Part shown: piece by piece, positions 9,571 to 20,146 of the stretch
Layout of the letters: each line of letters starts with the position of its first letter
Numbering within the stretch: the stretch's first letter is position 1
From: Aquilaria yunnanensis
Lineage: Eukaryota; Streptophyta; Magnoliopsida; Malvales; Thymelaeaceae
NCBI GenBank assembly: GCA_039654915.1
Contig: CM077594.1
Span: 48,003,001 to 48,067,000, forward strand
Length of the DNA stretch: 64,000 bases
Direction: 5' to 3'
Program-made: the position numbers and the translations under genes
The notes under the pieces: model-generated
Databases searched by the model: none
Told to the model about the DNA's origin: nothing
Seen by the model: the letters and a program-made list of their open reading frames with translations, nothing else

Positions 9571-12500
9571 CTAAGCATAGTATTTTCTCAAGGCGTCCGA
9601 ATGCCAAGTATTTTTCAACTCTACTCCTACGGAATCGCCGAGCTTATAGACCCTTTTTCGTACTTCGGCCAGAACTAGGTAAGGGCCTTCCCAGTTCGCA
9701 CGAAATACCCCGTGGGATGGCTTTCGTGGTGCAAATTCAGCCCTTCGGAGAATGAGGTGTCCTTCTTTTATTCCTTTCATCCTAGCACGCAGGTTTGCAG
9801 CCACGGCCACTCTTTGCTGAAAAGCTTTTCTTCTTTGCTCGGCTATTTCTCTGTGTTCGTTGACGAGGTCTAGCTTGGTCCTTAGGCCGAGATCATTTCC
9901 TCTTTCATCAAACACTTGTACCCGCACCGAGGGTCGTATTATCTCTATCAAGATGATGGCCTCTGTTACGAAAATGAGTGAAAAAGGTGTTTCCCCCGTG
10001 GCTCTTCGGGGTGTCGTTCGGTAGCTCCACAATACACTTTGGAGTTCTCCTGGCCACTTTCCCTTTGCTTCCCCTAGCCTCTTCTTCAGACCATCTTTTA
10101 TGGTCCTATTAAATACCTCTACTTGGCCATTGCTTTGAGGATGGGCTACTGGGGCGAAGTGCATCTTTATTCCGAGGTCGTTGACAAAGTTCTGGAACCC
10201 TCTGTCTGTAAACTGGGATCCGTTGTCGGCTACCAGCATCCTCAGTATGCCAAATCTGCATACAATGTTTTTCCATACGAACTTTTGCACTTCTTTGGCC
10301 GAGATGGTTGTTAATGGTTCTGCCTCGACCCACTTAGAGAAGTAGTCAACTGCGACTACGCAAAACTTTACGCCTCCAGGTGCTATAGGGAGTGGCCCGA
10401 TGAGGTCTATGCCCCAAACTGCGAAGGGCCAGGGATAGTCAGCTGAAGTCACCATCTCTGAGGGTACTCTCTGGATTTTAGCATGTCTTTGGCAGTTGTC
10501 ACATTTTCAGACGAACTGCCGGGCATCCTTTCTTAAGGTGCGCCAAAAATATCCTTGGCGAAGTACTACCGCGGCAAGGGAGTCTGTTCCGATGTGTGAG
10601 CCACAAGTGCCTTCGTGGACCTCTTCAAGGATCATTTCTGTGTCCTCTTCATCAACACACCTCTGCAACGGATTGGCGTATCCCTGCCGGTACAACTCTT
10701 CTCCTATCAGGAAGTATCTTCCGGCACGCCTTCGGACTTTTGCCGCATCCTTTGGATCTTCGGGAAGGGCATTGGTTGCGACATACCTTTCTATCGAATT
10801 CTTCCAGCCTTTTTCCGAAGCCACTATGTTTAGTACTTCGATGCTCGGGTGGTTTAGTACCTCGGTATGCGTTTTTGACTTCGCCAAGCAGTCTGCCTCG
10901 GCGTTATGCCGCCGAGGCACATTTTTTATTTGAACGCTGCCGAATTCCCGAATGAGCTTGGCCACTAGCTCGTGGTACTTTGCCAAGGTTGGGTCTTTTG
11001 CATGGTAGTCCCCTGCTGTTTGCCGAACTACCAACTGGGAGTCACTGTGGGCCTTCAAGTTTCTTATGCCGATTTTCCTAGCCAGGCGCAACCCCGTTAC
11101 GAGAGCTTTATACTCAGCCATATTGTTGGTGGCGTTAAAGCTGAACTTGATGGCCTTTACTACTTTTAGACCTTCGGGTCCTCTGATAATTACCCCGTCT
11201 CCCTGGTGTTCGGAACCTAAGGCTCAATCTACATGCAGCGTCCATTCTGGCTCATCTTCACCGAGATTTTGATGACTGTCTTCGATTATGGGTACTTCGG
11301 CGATAAAGTCTGCCAATGCTTGAGCTTTAATTGCTTTTCTGGGCTCATAGGTAATGTCAAGTTCACCCAGCTTTTTGCACCATTTGGAAAGTCTTCCCGA
11401 ATGATCAACCTTTTTCATGACGTCCCGTAGAGGCAAGCTACTTCGGACGATAATGGGGTGAGCCTGAAAGTATGGGCGCAATCTTCTTCCTGCCAGTATC
11501 AAGGCATATATGGCCTTTTGTAGCAATGGATACCTGACCTCGGCGCCATGCAGGGATTTGCTTACGTAGTAAACTGGCCATTACTTCGATCCTTCCTCTT
11601 TCACAAGTACCGAGCTTACTGCTTTTTCCGAAACAGCGAGGTACAGGATGAGGGGTTCTCCCTCGCGAGGTTGCCGCAGAGTAGGCAGTCGGGACAAATA
11701 GATTTTGAGTTCTTCCCAAGCTCTTTGGCAGTCCCCATTCCAAGGATGATCATTACTGTCGAGGTCGTCCTCCTTTTTTGCTGCCTTAGTGAGGACTTTG
11801 AAGAACGCTCGACATCGGTCTCCATATCTGGAAATAAATCTGCTAAGGGAGGTTATTCTTCCAGTAAGTCTCTGCACATCTTTTATTGTGGCAGGAGTTC
11901 GGAATTTCAACAGAGCCTTAATTTTTTCTGGGTTAGCATCAATGCCCCTTTCTGATACCATGTACCCAAGGAACTTTCCCGAAGTTACCCCGAAGGTGCA
12001 CTTCTCGGGGTTAAGGCGGATTGCGAAGGTCCTGAGCTGGTGAAAAGTCTCCCTTAGGTCTGTGACATGGTCAACAGGCAGCTTGCTTTTGACTATCATG
12101 TCATCTACGTAGACTTCCATGTTCCTCCCTATTTGGTCATTAAAGACCTTGCTCATCAACCTCTGGTAGGTGGCTCCTTCGTTTTTGAGCCCGAAGGGCA
12201 TCCTGGTGTAACAGTACGTCCCCCCTTCGGTAATGAAGGCTGTTTTTTCTTCATCTTCGGGGTCCATCTTTATTTGATGGTAGCCGCTGAAGGCGTCCAG
12301 GAAACTTAGGAGCCCATATTCGGCAGTTGAATCTACCAGTTGATCTATTGGCGGGAGAGGATATGAATCTTTTGGGCAAGCATCGTTCAGGTTTCTGAAG
12401 TCGATGCACATCCGAAGTTTGTTGCTTCCTTCTTTTGTGGCGATCACCACATTGCTTAGCCATTCGGGGTACTTCACCTCCCTGATTACATCTGCCCCCA

Positions 12501-13785
12501 ATAAACGTTGGACCTCAGTTTTGACGAAGTCATTTTTATGGGCTGAAATGCCCCGTTTCTTTTGCCGGACAGGTTTTGCTTCCGAACATACTTTGAGGCT
12601 CTGTTGTACTACGCGCGGATTTACCCCTGGCATGTCTTTCGGCGAGTAGGCGAACAGGTCTTTATTCATTATCAGAAAGGATACAAGTTTTTTCTTATCT
12701 CCTTTGGACAAGTTTTTCCCTATTCGGGTACTTCGTCCTGGGATAGGTTCCACTTCTTCCATTTCTATCTTGCCAGAATCTTCTTTCTCGCCATTGTTTG
12801 ACTTTAAAGCTCCTGCTTCTACAGCTTGTGAGGAATTGTTTACCGGAGTTTTTCGGGTTTTGACGAACACCTTTCTTACTTTGCCCTGATTTATGAAGAT
12901 TTCTGCGTCTCCTTCCTTAGTGGCGAAAGTGACAGTCAAATATCTCACGTCAGGGCGGATGTGCAGATTTCCCTGCGTCTGCCTTCCGAGGATGGCGTTG
13001 TATGATGAGGGGACATCCATGATGATGAACCTCGCCATTGTCGAGACAAACAACTCAGCTGGTCCTTTGACCGAAGTCCCTTTCATCATTAATGGAAGGT
13101 CGATCCATCCGAGGACGGCTAACTCGGACGGTCCTACCCCGAAGGTCGGTGAAGTGACCGGCTTGAGATCGCTGATGGATATGCCCAAGCTCGGCAGCAA
13201 TTGTGAAAATAGGACGTCAACGTTTGATCCGTCATCAAGTAATACCCTTTTGACATCCCAATTTCCAATTCTTGCCATGATCAGGAGTGGGTCGTCATGA
13301 GGAAAGACGACTGTGGAACCATCTTTTCGGGATAGCTTCTTCACCGGACTTTGATAGTCCATCACAGCTATTTCCCTGGCCTTCCTTTTCCTTTTTGAGG
13401 ATGGAAGCCCCGTTGTGATTGTTTGTATGACTCCCGCAGGGGGTGAAGGGCGCCTCTTCGGACTTCGATTCCTTCGCCTGTCGGGGTCGTAGTCCTCATC
13501 TTCTTCCTTTCCTTCCTCCTCTTTCCTCCCCTTCGGGGAAGGCAACTGTAGGTACCGCCGAAGTTGGCCTTGTTTTATCAGCGATTCAATATACTTCTTC
13601 AGCTGGAAGCAATCCTCGGTGTCGTGGCCATGATCGCGATGAAATTGGCAGAACTTCTTCATGTTTTCTCTATTTTCAGTGGTCATGGCCCTTGGCCTCG
13701 GAACTTGTGTTCCCTGCCTCTCCAGAGTCATGAGGATGTTGGTCTTCGTAGTGTTCAGCGCTGTGAAGTTCGGTGGTTTTCTTCC
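9571..13785 (-). pseudogene. B1 pol: protease, RT, dual RNase H, integrase
   Basis: One continuous minus-strand frame carries all pol domains but is interrupted by stops at 11581-11583 (TAA), 11224-11226 (TGA) and 10507-10509 (TGA). The N-terminus has the zinc-binding FCQFHRDHGHDTEDC, then protease LLDDGSNVDVLF (near 13225). RT has MPFGLKNEGATYQRL and an intact YVDDM (12097-12114). Next come a degenerate RNase H (LYLAVSEKAVSSVL) and a second, archaeal-type RNase H (NMAEYKALVTGLRLARKIGI, SDSQLVV) as known for Tat elements. Integrase has an HHCC-type finger (GTCGSHIG to CDNCQRH) and D-D-E residues in WGIDLIGPL, ADNGSQF and NGQVEVFNR. Neighbouring B2 codons indicate that at least two of the stops arose by C-to-T change. 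Processing, reverse transcription and integration are the family roles; this copy cannot make full Pol. Confidence 0.92.
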
Positions 13786-15076
13786 TCACATTCTCCGAGG
13801 TCGGGATGGCTGGTCGGTCGGATAGTGTGCCTGCTGGCTGGACCCCTCGCCACGGGTGTGCTCGGGCCTGGGTCCGCCCATTCTTAGTTCTTCGGCCGTC
13901 ATGTGCTGTTCGGCCCGTCGGTAGAATTCGCCCAGTGTGTCTGGAGGGTCCTTGGAGAATTCATAGAAGAGTTGGGAATCCCTCTGAAGGCCCCTTGTCA
14001 TGGCGAGGATGCGTATTTCGAGCCGAAAGTCTGGAACACTTAATGCCTCTCTGTTAAACCTCTCGACGTAGTTTGCGTATAGTTTCTCCATTTCTTTGCG
14101 CTATGTAGAACATTTGAACGGGCATCTTCGCCGTTGGGCGACTCCCGATGAACTGTTGGGTGAAGGCTGTTGATAACTCCTGGAACTTTCCGATGATTCC
14201 TGGAGCCAAGGAATTATACCACGCTGTTGCTGGTCCAGAGAGCGTGACCTCGAAGCACTTGCACAAGGTGGCGTCGTCCGCACCGTGCATCATCATGCTA
14301 CGTCTGTACTTCGTCAAGTGGGCCTGTGGGTCGGTTCTACCATCATACGTCTCTAGCCGAGGTACCCTGAAGTCACCCGGCATGGCTGCCTCGACCACAG
14401 CTCGGGTAAAAGGAGACTGATCCCCACAAAAAGACTCAGGCAGTTTGGCCCAAACAGGCTTGCGAGCCACCTGCATCTCGACTCTGTCCAGCCTTGCCAA
14501 TATTTTCTGCATGAGGGCGATGGTGCTAGGTTCTTCCTCAGGTGGAGGAGATTGACGGCGCCTCTTCGGAGAATGGCTCCGTCGTCGGGGAGGGGTTGAC
14601 CTCGTCTCAGGCAAAGGGCTCCTTCGTCGTGGAATTTTGGGTTGGTTGGGCCCCGTTCGCCCTGGAAGGCATGCCCCGAGGGGCATATTTTCTGTTGAAG
14701 ACTCCTCACGTGGGTCTTCACTCCCCGAACTGCGGTGGACTGCTTTGGGGCTCCTCTCCCGAGGGCGTACCGGTGAAGGAGACCTTTGGGTTTGAGCTTG
14801 TTGTCACCATCTTCTGTCTATCAGTTGTGTCATCTCAGCCACAACAGAGAGCTGGAAGTCACAGAGGAAGCTCATGGTTATGACCAGAGGACGTTCTTCC
14901 TCGGGCGTGGAAGTCCCTGGAAGAGTTTGCTCAGCAGCCGGTTGGACTTCAGGCACGGACGGGGACTTCGGGAGTCCTTTGTCCTTAGAACGCCGAGTCT
15001 CAACGACGGCAACCTGAGGGTGGTTTCCCACAGATGACGCCAAATGATGCCCTCCGGCATCTCTGTCCAGTGTCAT
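13786..15076 (-). pseudogene. B1 gag, starting inside the 5' LTR
   Basis: The reading frame opens at the ATG at 15076, inside the 5' LTR, continues through the primer-binding site and gives MTLDRDAGGHHLASSVGNH and onward. It then has a Pro/Arg/Ser-rich region (14560-14680), the gag domain (FRVPRLETYDGRTDPQAHL, FEVTLSGPATAWYNSL) and a basic tail. Breaks: TGA at 14804-14806, a frameshift near 14090 (domain continues in the pol frame, VERFNREALSVPDFRL) and TGA at 13786-13788, after which the frame runs straight into pol, so gag and pol were probably one ORF. B2 has the same order (43379-44700). The capsid role is inferred from the family. Confidence 0.85.
15026..15044 (-). other. B1 primer-binding site
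   Basis: The minus strand reads TTTGGCGTCATCTGTGGGA directly next to the 5' LTR. TGGCGCC-type starts are usual for Tat-lineage elements; I cannot name the tRNA with confidence. The site is read in frame as part of gag. Confidence 0.75.
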
Positions 15077-15790
15077 GGTGAATTCCGAGGGAGCTTCCGG
15101 GGGGGAAAGACGTCTAGCGGAGATATTCCCCAGGTGGGAAAATGCCTGAAAAGCTCAGAAAAAAAGGTTAGGAGGTCCCCGGGATGGTTTTCCGGGGAGG
15201 AGCCTCCGACGCCCAAGTTAGTACTCTGATAATGAATAAAGTAGGCCCGCTAGAAAGGTGCGAGAGTTAGCCTGCATATATTTTCAGCTATGGGTGAGGG
15301 CTGCCCAGGGAGAGGGGATGGATCCCTTGCCAAGTCCTTTTTCCCAGTATTTATTGAAATGCCCGGCCCGTTCAGATCCTGACACGTGTTCAGCTGGATC
15401 CTTTCAGGGCGTAGGGAACAGGTAGCCGTCTTCAGGCTCCTGGTTTTGTGGTTGAGATGGGACATGGACGGCGTCAGTGTGTCAAGTCACCGTTTCAGGC
15501 GGCGTGTGGGTTTCCTGTCAGAGGCTCCTTAAATGCTCATGAAATGCTCATGCCGTACTCCCAAAGTCCATGGCCGAGGTCGTCCTTTGGTACGGACGAT
15601 GCACTTCGGGAAATATGCCCGCAGTTCAGGGCAGTTCCCTATTTCAGGTTCCGCCTTCGGGGAGATCTTCTTCGGCTTGCAATAGCTGATTCTCCGTTAT
15701 CGAAGGTGATTTGTTTCGTACCTCGGGGGCTAAAAGCTTCCTGTCGCTCCGGGTTCAGGTTAGATAGAGGTTGTAGCCCTTCGGCTATCA
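15045..15790 (-). repeat. B1 5' LTR
   Basis: 746 bp, the same length as the 3' LTR. The TATA box found intact in the 3' LTR (TATAAATA) reads AATAAATA here (15348-15355), so the promoter that should drive gag-pol is probably weakened. The ACACGTGT motif is retained near 15382-15389. Confidence 0.93.
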
Positions 15791-15795
15791 TTATG

Positions 15796-15921
15796 TTTAT
15801 TAAGTTACGCAGAAACAAAACAACAAAAATAATTGCTGGATTAATACCTTAATAAAATATCATGACTCAATGTGCAAAAATACAATCATCTCATGATTGG
15901 CTTTTGGGCACAACACTAATA
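15796..15921 (-). repeat. D1 5' LTR, second segment
   Basis: The remainder of the D1 LTR after the B1 insertion. It joins 4508 without loss apart from the TTATG duplication. Confidence 0.88.
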
Positions 15922-15926
15922 GTAAC

Positions 15927-17282
15927 CCCCTATTTTATTTGCTCCATTATTGAGTAGAGACTTAGAGAAAACCAAGGAATTTTTTTTTACATCAATATCC
16001 TACCCATGGACCAAGTTACGGATTGTTTAAGTTGGTTACAAAATTCTGACAAAATTAACAGTAACTTAGCTAAATTTGCAACGTCATATCTTTGGCGAGA
16101 GCACTCCAAATTCAGAAATTCCAATTTCCAGGTGAACCTCTAGATGTGCTATAGGTGTAGTAAAAATTTTATACCAATATTCCTTCTACATAAGGAGATA
16201 TAGAACTTTAAGTGCAGGGTCAAAGTTCTGGTCACTTTATGACCATTTTGCCCATACAAAATTTCGTAAGTGTGCAAACACTTCATTCAAAAGGGGAAAG
16301 GCCTCCAAGGCTACCCCATATATGTCAAATACATATAGGAAGTACATTGTCTTGCATCTAGCAACTTTATGTCACCAAAACAGAATTTACAAGTGAGCAG
16401 CCTATCATTCACACTTAGGTCGCATTGCACCACATCACATACATAGCCAAAACATTGCCCAAATGTTCACATACTTGTCTCATTTTACAAACACTACATG
16501 TAATTGCATACATGCACTACATAATGGTCTTAACACTGCTAAATACGCACTCTAAGTTATAGGAGTGCTTGAGACACAACGGACTCCAAGAACAAGATGC
16601 TGGATAGCTACTGCATAACACCTATAAGTACCATCACTAAAAATACCAAATGTGCTCCTAAAATTACAAAAATTTCCAGATCAATACTAGACACATGGGA
16701 TTTCATGCCGCTGAAATTTTAGATCAAAACTCAAACCATAATGGTACGTTTGAATGTGATCTTTTTACTGGACCTAAAATGACTGAAGTGAAGGGAGTAA
16801 GTTTCATTGTGAAACTTACTAAGGGAAACACTTGGTTTCTTAAGGAAATGTGGCAATTATTAAAACCTGCATCCAAAGACACTAAAACACAGAACCATAA
16901 TGCATATATACAAGATATAGCAACCAAATGCAGCCACCGTTCACAACCAACAAACACATGAAATGCGGCAGCAACATAAACCATAGGCTAGTCCATAAAA
17001 CATGCAATAAACTTAAGTAAATCACTATGGCAACCCTCCTCAACCTAATCATTAGTCTTAGGAGGATTTTAACACTAGTTAGTACTAACTTTGGGCTCTA
17101 AAAACTGCAATTTTTGCTGCCATCACTGTGCACTTCACACTAGGTCACAAAACCTTCAATAAGTGCACTCCCCTCACTAAGCTTGGTTAATCAAGCTCAT
17201 GGCTCTCTTCCAAGCTTAGCGCTAGCTCCATGGATGCTTTAAAATACAGTAAACAATCCATGGGAGCAAGAGAATGCTTCCT
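15927..17282 (-). repeat. A1 5' LTR, second segment
   Basis: Aligns with A2 5' LTR (36307 onward) and A2 3' LTR (27925 onward). This copy has neither the 706-bp duplication of the former nor the deletion of about 420 bp in the latter, so it best represents the original LTR. No coding potential; apparent short ORFs are chance. Confidence 0.85.
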
Positions 17283-18695
17283 TGTTGGGTTTCGGGAGCC
17301 AAACAACATAGCGAAATTTAACCGAAACCCTCTAGGATCCAAGTGAAATGGGGTAAACCGGGTGTTCGAAAATTTTCATACCTAATTTTCGGTTGAGATC
17401 TCTCACTCAACTGTAGAGTCGAATCACAAAACCTAAACAGTTGATGTGTTCAAGCTCTCTATGGTATCCACACGAGCCTCTCGGAATCACCACGCTTCCA
17501 CCACGTCCCAGCAGATGCGTTTCTCTTACGCTCGCAGTGCTAGCTTAGTCCTCCAAGGAATTGCAAGAGAAGAGTGCGGTTGTCCTTTTGGGAGGCTAGG
17601 GAAAGGAGACCTGCGAATTTCTCATTAAAAGTTGTATTTATAGTGAGACTTATCTTCCAGGCCTAATGGGTTTCAAATCCCTAATCTATTTAGGCTTTAA
17701 TTTTGGGCTTAATAATGGCTCAACTCTTGGGCCCATTATTAATACGAAATTATTGTGAAACCATAACCCAAATAATTACCTCATGCACTCTAATAATCCA
17801 AATAGCTCTATGTGTGACCCAATAGGCTATTACCACGTTGGCAATGATCATAAATCACATTTATGATCATAAGCAATGAGCGGTGTCTAGCAGCACGTCA
17901 TTGCTACCCAAGTGACAAGATTGTCGATCATTTGACTAAACCTTTATGATCATCATCGATATATGCTATTGTCCCTTTGTCCAAGATATCAAGACTAAGC
18001 ACGAGACATGGAATGTGTCACTCTCATATAGCCCAATCTTTGGTTTCTCAATTACCGAGTAGACCAACTTAAACTGATGACATTGATATCATATATCAAC
18101 TCATCCAAGTATGGCCATGCATTTTCTAAGCCTCATTCTATCAAGGGGCCCGAAGATATCACTCCCGTTATATAGGAGGGACAAATCCTATCTTGATCAT
18201 ACAAATCCCTCCGCATGATATATGACATACCCAATGACCTCTTTCAAGTTCACTCAGTTACGAGCAATAAAGGAAATTATCAAAGTATATGACTCACATG
18301 TAGGGAACCATGATGATCTTAGGTCAAGGGACTACATATACCATGATCACTATGAGAATCACTTATGACACTCATATAATGATCCATGTAGTGTTCTCAT
18401 TGTGGGTCGGTCCAGTACACAAGTTCTCCAACTTGTACCCATATGCAGACTACATATCTCATATTAGTCTCCACATATGCTAGTTGTTATGTATTATTGC
18501 AACCCGCTCCATAATAATACTAGACCAGGGACGTTTAAGAATATCATTATTCTAGGGTTACAATTATGTTTATTACATTAGGTAGAAATAGAACAACAAA
18601 CATAATTGCTTGATTAATGCCTTAATAAAATATCATGACTCAATGTGCAAAAATACAATCATCTCATGATTGGCTTTTTAGACATGACACTAACA
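17283..18695 (-). mobile_element. Copia solo LTR D2
   Basis: 1413 bp, TGTTGGG...CTAACA. Flanks TTCCT (17278-17282) and TTGCC (18696-18700) match poorly, and the copy carries more substitutions than D3-D5, so it is the oldest D copy here or its flank was altered. Confidence 0.88.
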
Positions 18696-19308
18696 TTGCC
18701 TTGATGGGTATGCAGTCAGGCAATAGCACCAAGACAATCCTAGGTGCACTCAAGCAATAACATCAAATAGCTTCCAATTGTGCTTCCTTGACTTCAATTG
18801 CATCTAATTGCACGCTTGGAGGTATGGTGGCTATAGGGGAAGTGTGGAGGAGGGTAGGCTACAACCCTTGGGTGGTATCGCTAAATATGAGAGAAGAAAA
18901 TGTGGTATTGACTATTTAAATGGTCAAAAGTACACTAAACACACTTAAGTAGTCTTAACCTTATCTTTTGTCATTTTCCTTGCTACAAGGCTAGGGTTTC
19001 TTAGTCTTAATCTCTTGGCCCACATTTGACCATCCTTATCTTGATTTAGTAGCCTCTCCTTAGGTGGGATAACCCAATAATTTCACCATTTGACTTAAGT
19101 TAAAGACATACACATCCTAAGGCCTACGTTAGAACACTTAGGTCCGTTATGCCTTTTTGTCTTTAGTTATCTTCCATAGGCAATTTGGTCCTCCAATAGC
19201 ACTTTCATACAATTCATATCTTTCTCATAACTCTCCAAATCTCTTTCTTGAGATTTTAGCAATTGAGTACCCAAATTTCCAAAACCTTACAAAAAAGTTG
19301 ATAGGTTG
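18696..19308 (-). repeat. A1 5' LTR, third segment
   Basis: Aligns with A2 5' LTR about 38360-38990, then stops at the B3 terminus. GGTTG at 19304-19308 should be the left copy of the B3 target duplication. Confidence 0.8.
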
Positions 19309-20056
19309 TGATGCCCGGTGCCATCTTCATTATATGACATGTTGGGCTTAATAGAGACTTCCGGTGAGAAGGCGTCTACAAGATCTTGAAGAAAGTGGGT
19401 TAGGAGCTCCCCGGAGTGTGTTTTCGGGGGAAGAACGTCCGATGCCCAAGTCAGTGTACGGGAGAGAAGTTGTTTAAGAGTAAAGAGTATAAAGGAGAGA
19501 GTCCCATCATTCTTAGCAAGGAGCCTCCTAAGTATTTATAGGAGGATGGAGGGAGGAGTACATTTTGCACAGCTTACCCAGACATGACACATGTTCAGCC
19601 AGATCTGGTCCGTACCTTCGGAGCAAGCATCTCCAGCTGGCTGTTGGTGGTTCTGGCCAGAGGGTAAGGCCATGTGTGAGGCATCTGTGTTAGAGGTTCA
19701 ATAACCGTATTTGTCATTTCTTTGTAAGACCCCTTTGGAGGTGCAAGACCCTTTCGGGTACAAATCTTCCCCGAGGGCTTACCGGAGAAGGTCCTTTAGA
19801 TGGGTGAACCTTCCGCAAGAGGTTTTTCCCTCTGCCAAGGGTGGAGAACCCATGCTTCCAAGGTTGGTAGTGTCCCCTCGAAGGTAGAAGAAACCCTTTT
19901 TTCCAAAAGTTGTTCACATATATTTTTTGAGGGTGGGTGCCGAGAGTCCTTGATTGGTGTCACAAATTTCCTGAGGGTGGTGTTACAAAATCTCCGAGGG
20001 TGGTGTTCAGCAAGCCAATTGGGAGTTCTTTGTGGGTGGTGGCCCTTCGGCTATCA
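19309..20056 (-). repeat. B3 3' LTR
   Basis: 748 bp, TGATGCCC...GGCTATCA, in the same orientation as B1. A TATA box lies at 19533-19540 (TATAAATA on the minus strand) with ACACATGT-type sequence at 19587-19594. It is diverged from B1 and closer in style to the B2 5' LTR. It retains the ATG 32 nt from the terminus (minus strand, 19340). Confidence 0.88.
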
Positions 20057-20146
20057 CATGGCCCCCTCGCGATGCCAAAGATGTATCTTCGGTGTTCATC
20101 TTCCATGAGTGTGTCATGGAAATCTTGTTCTTTGGGAAGCTACAAC
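20057..20146 (-). mobile_element. B3 internal stub with polypurine tract
   Basis: Begins with a purine tract on the minus strand (GCGAGGGGGCCATG) next to the LTR, as in B1, then runs only about 90 bp before the C0 LTR starts. The rest of B3 should lie to the right of the window. ACAAC (20142-20146) should be the left target duplication of C0. Confidence 0.7.

Larger units (their letters stand above)
4509..15790 (-). mobile_element. Ty3/gypsy Tat-lineage element B1, structurally complete
   Basis: A minus-strand element with two 746-bp LTRs (4509-5254 and 15045-15790) that look only a few percent different by eye, perfect TTATG duplications (4504-4508, 15791-15795), polypurine tract, primer site, gag, pol with two RNase H regions, and a multi-exon gene on the opposite strand between pol and the 3' LTR. 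That architecture is typical of the plant Tat lineage (Retand/Grande-like elements with additional ORFs). It is broken by five premature stops and one frameshift in gag-pol and by a solo LTR inside the antisense gene. Host site: the D1 copia LTR. Confidence 0.93.
2982..15921 (-). mobile_element. Copia D1, internally deleted, with nested B1
   Basis: A family D copia insertion inside the A1 LTR, bounded by a perfect GTAAC duplication (2977-2981, 15922-15926). Only the first few bases of its 3' LTR (TGTTGGG at 2982), about 230 bp of 5' leader including the primer site (3207-3219) and one 5' LTR (3220-4508 plus 15796-15921) remain. Comparison with D5 leader 60210-60380 shows that the whole gag-pol and nearly all of one LTR were deleted. 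B1 later inserted into the remaining LTR. Confidence 0.85.
1..19308 (-). mobile_element. Ty3/gypsy chromovirus-type element A1, 5' part
   Basis: This is the 5' portion of a minus-strand gypsy element. From right to left it holds a long 5' LTR (2659-2981, 15927-17282 and 18696-19308, split by later insertions), a tRNA-iMet-type primer site, gag, protease and part of reverse transcriptase, which leaves the window at position 1. Its sequence is closely repeated in A2 (29684-39175); for example 1-60 matches 33541-33600. The gag with a CCHC knuckle, the DTGA protease and the chromodomain-like tail seen in A2 suggest a Tekay/Del-type chromovirus; that assignment is from memory of these families. 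The LTR is cut at 19308 by B3, and roughly the last 185 bp, judged against A2, should lie beyond the window. Confidence 0.85.

Noticed and set aside
17278..18700. Perfect target duplication for D2
   Set aside because: TTCCT and TTGCC do not match well enough to claim; the LTR call rests on sequence and termini only.
20057..20146. Open frame after B3 LTR as a new gene
   Set aside because: It is only the purine tract and about 70 bp of B3 interior before the C0 LTR.
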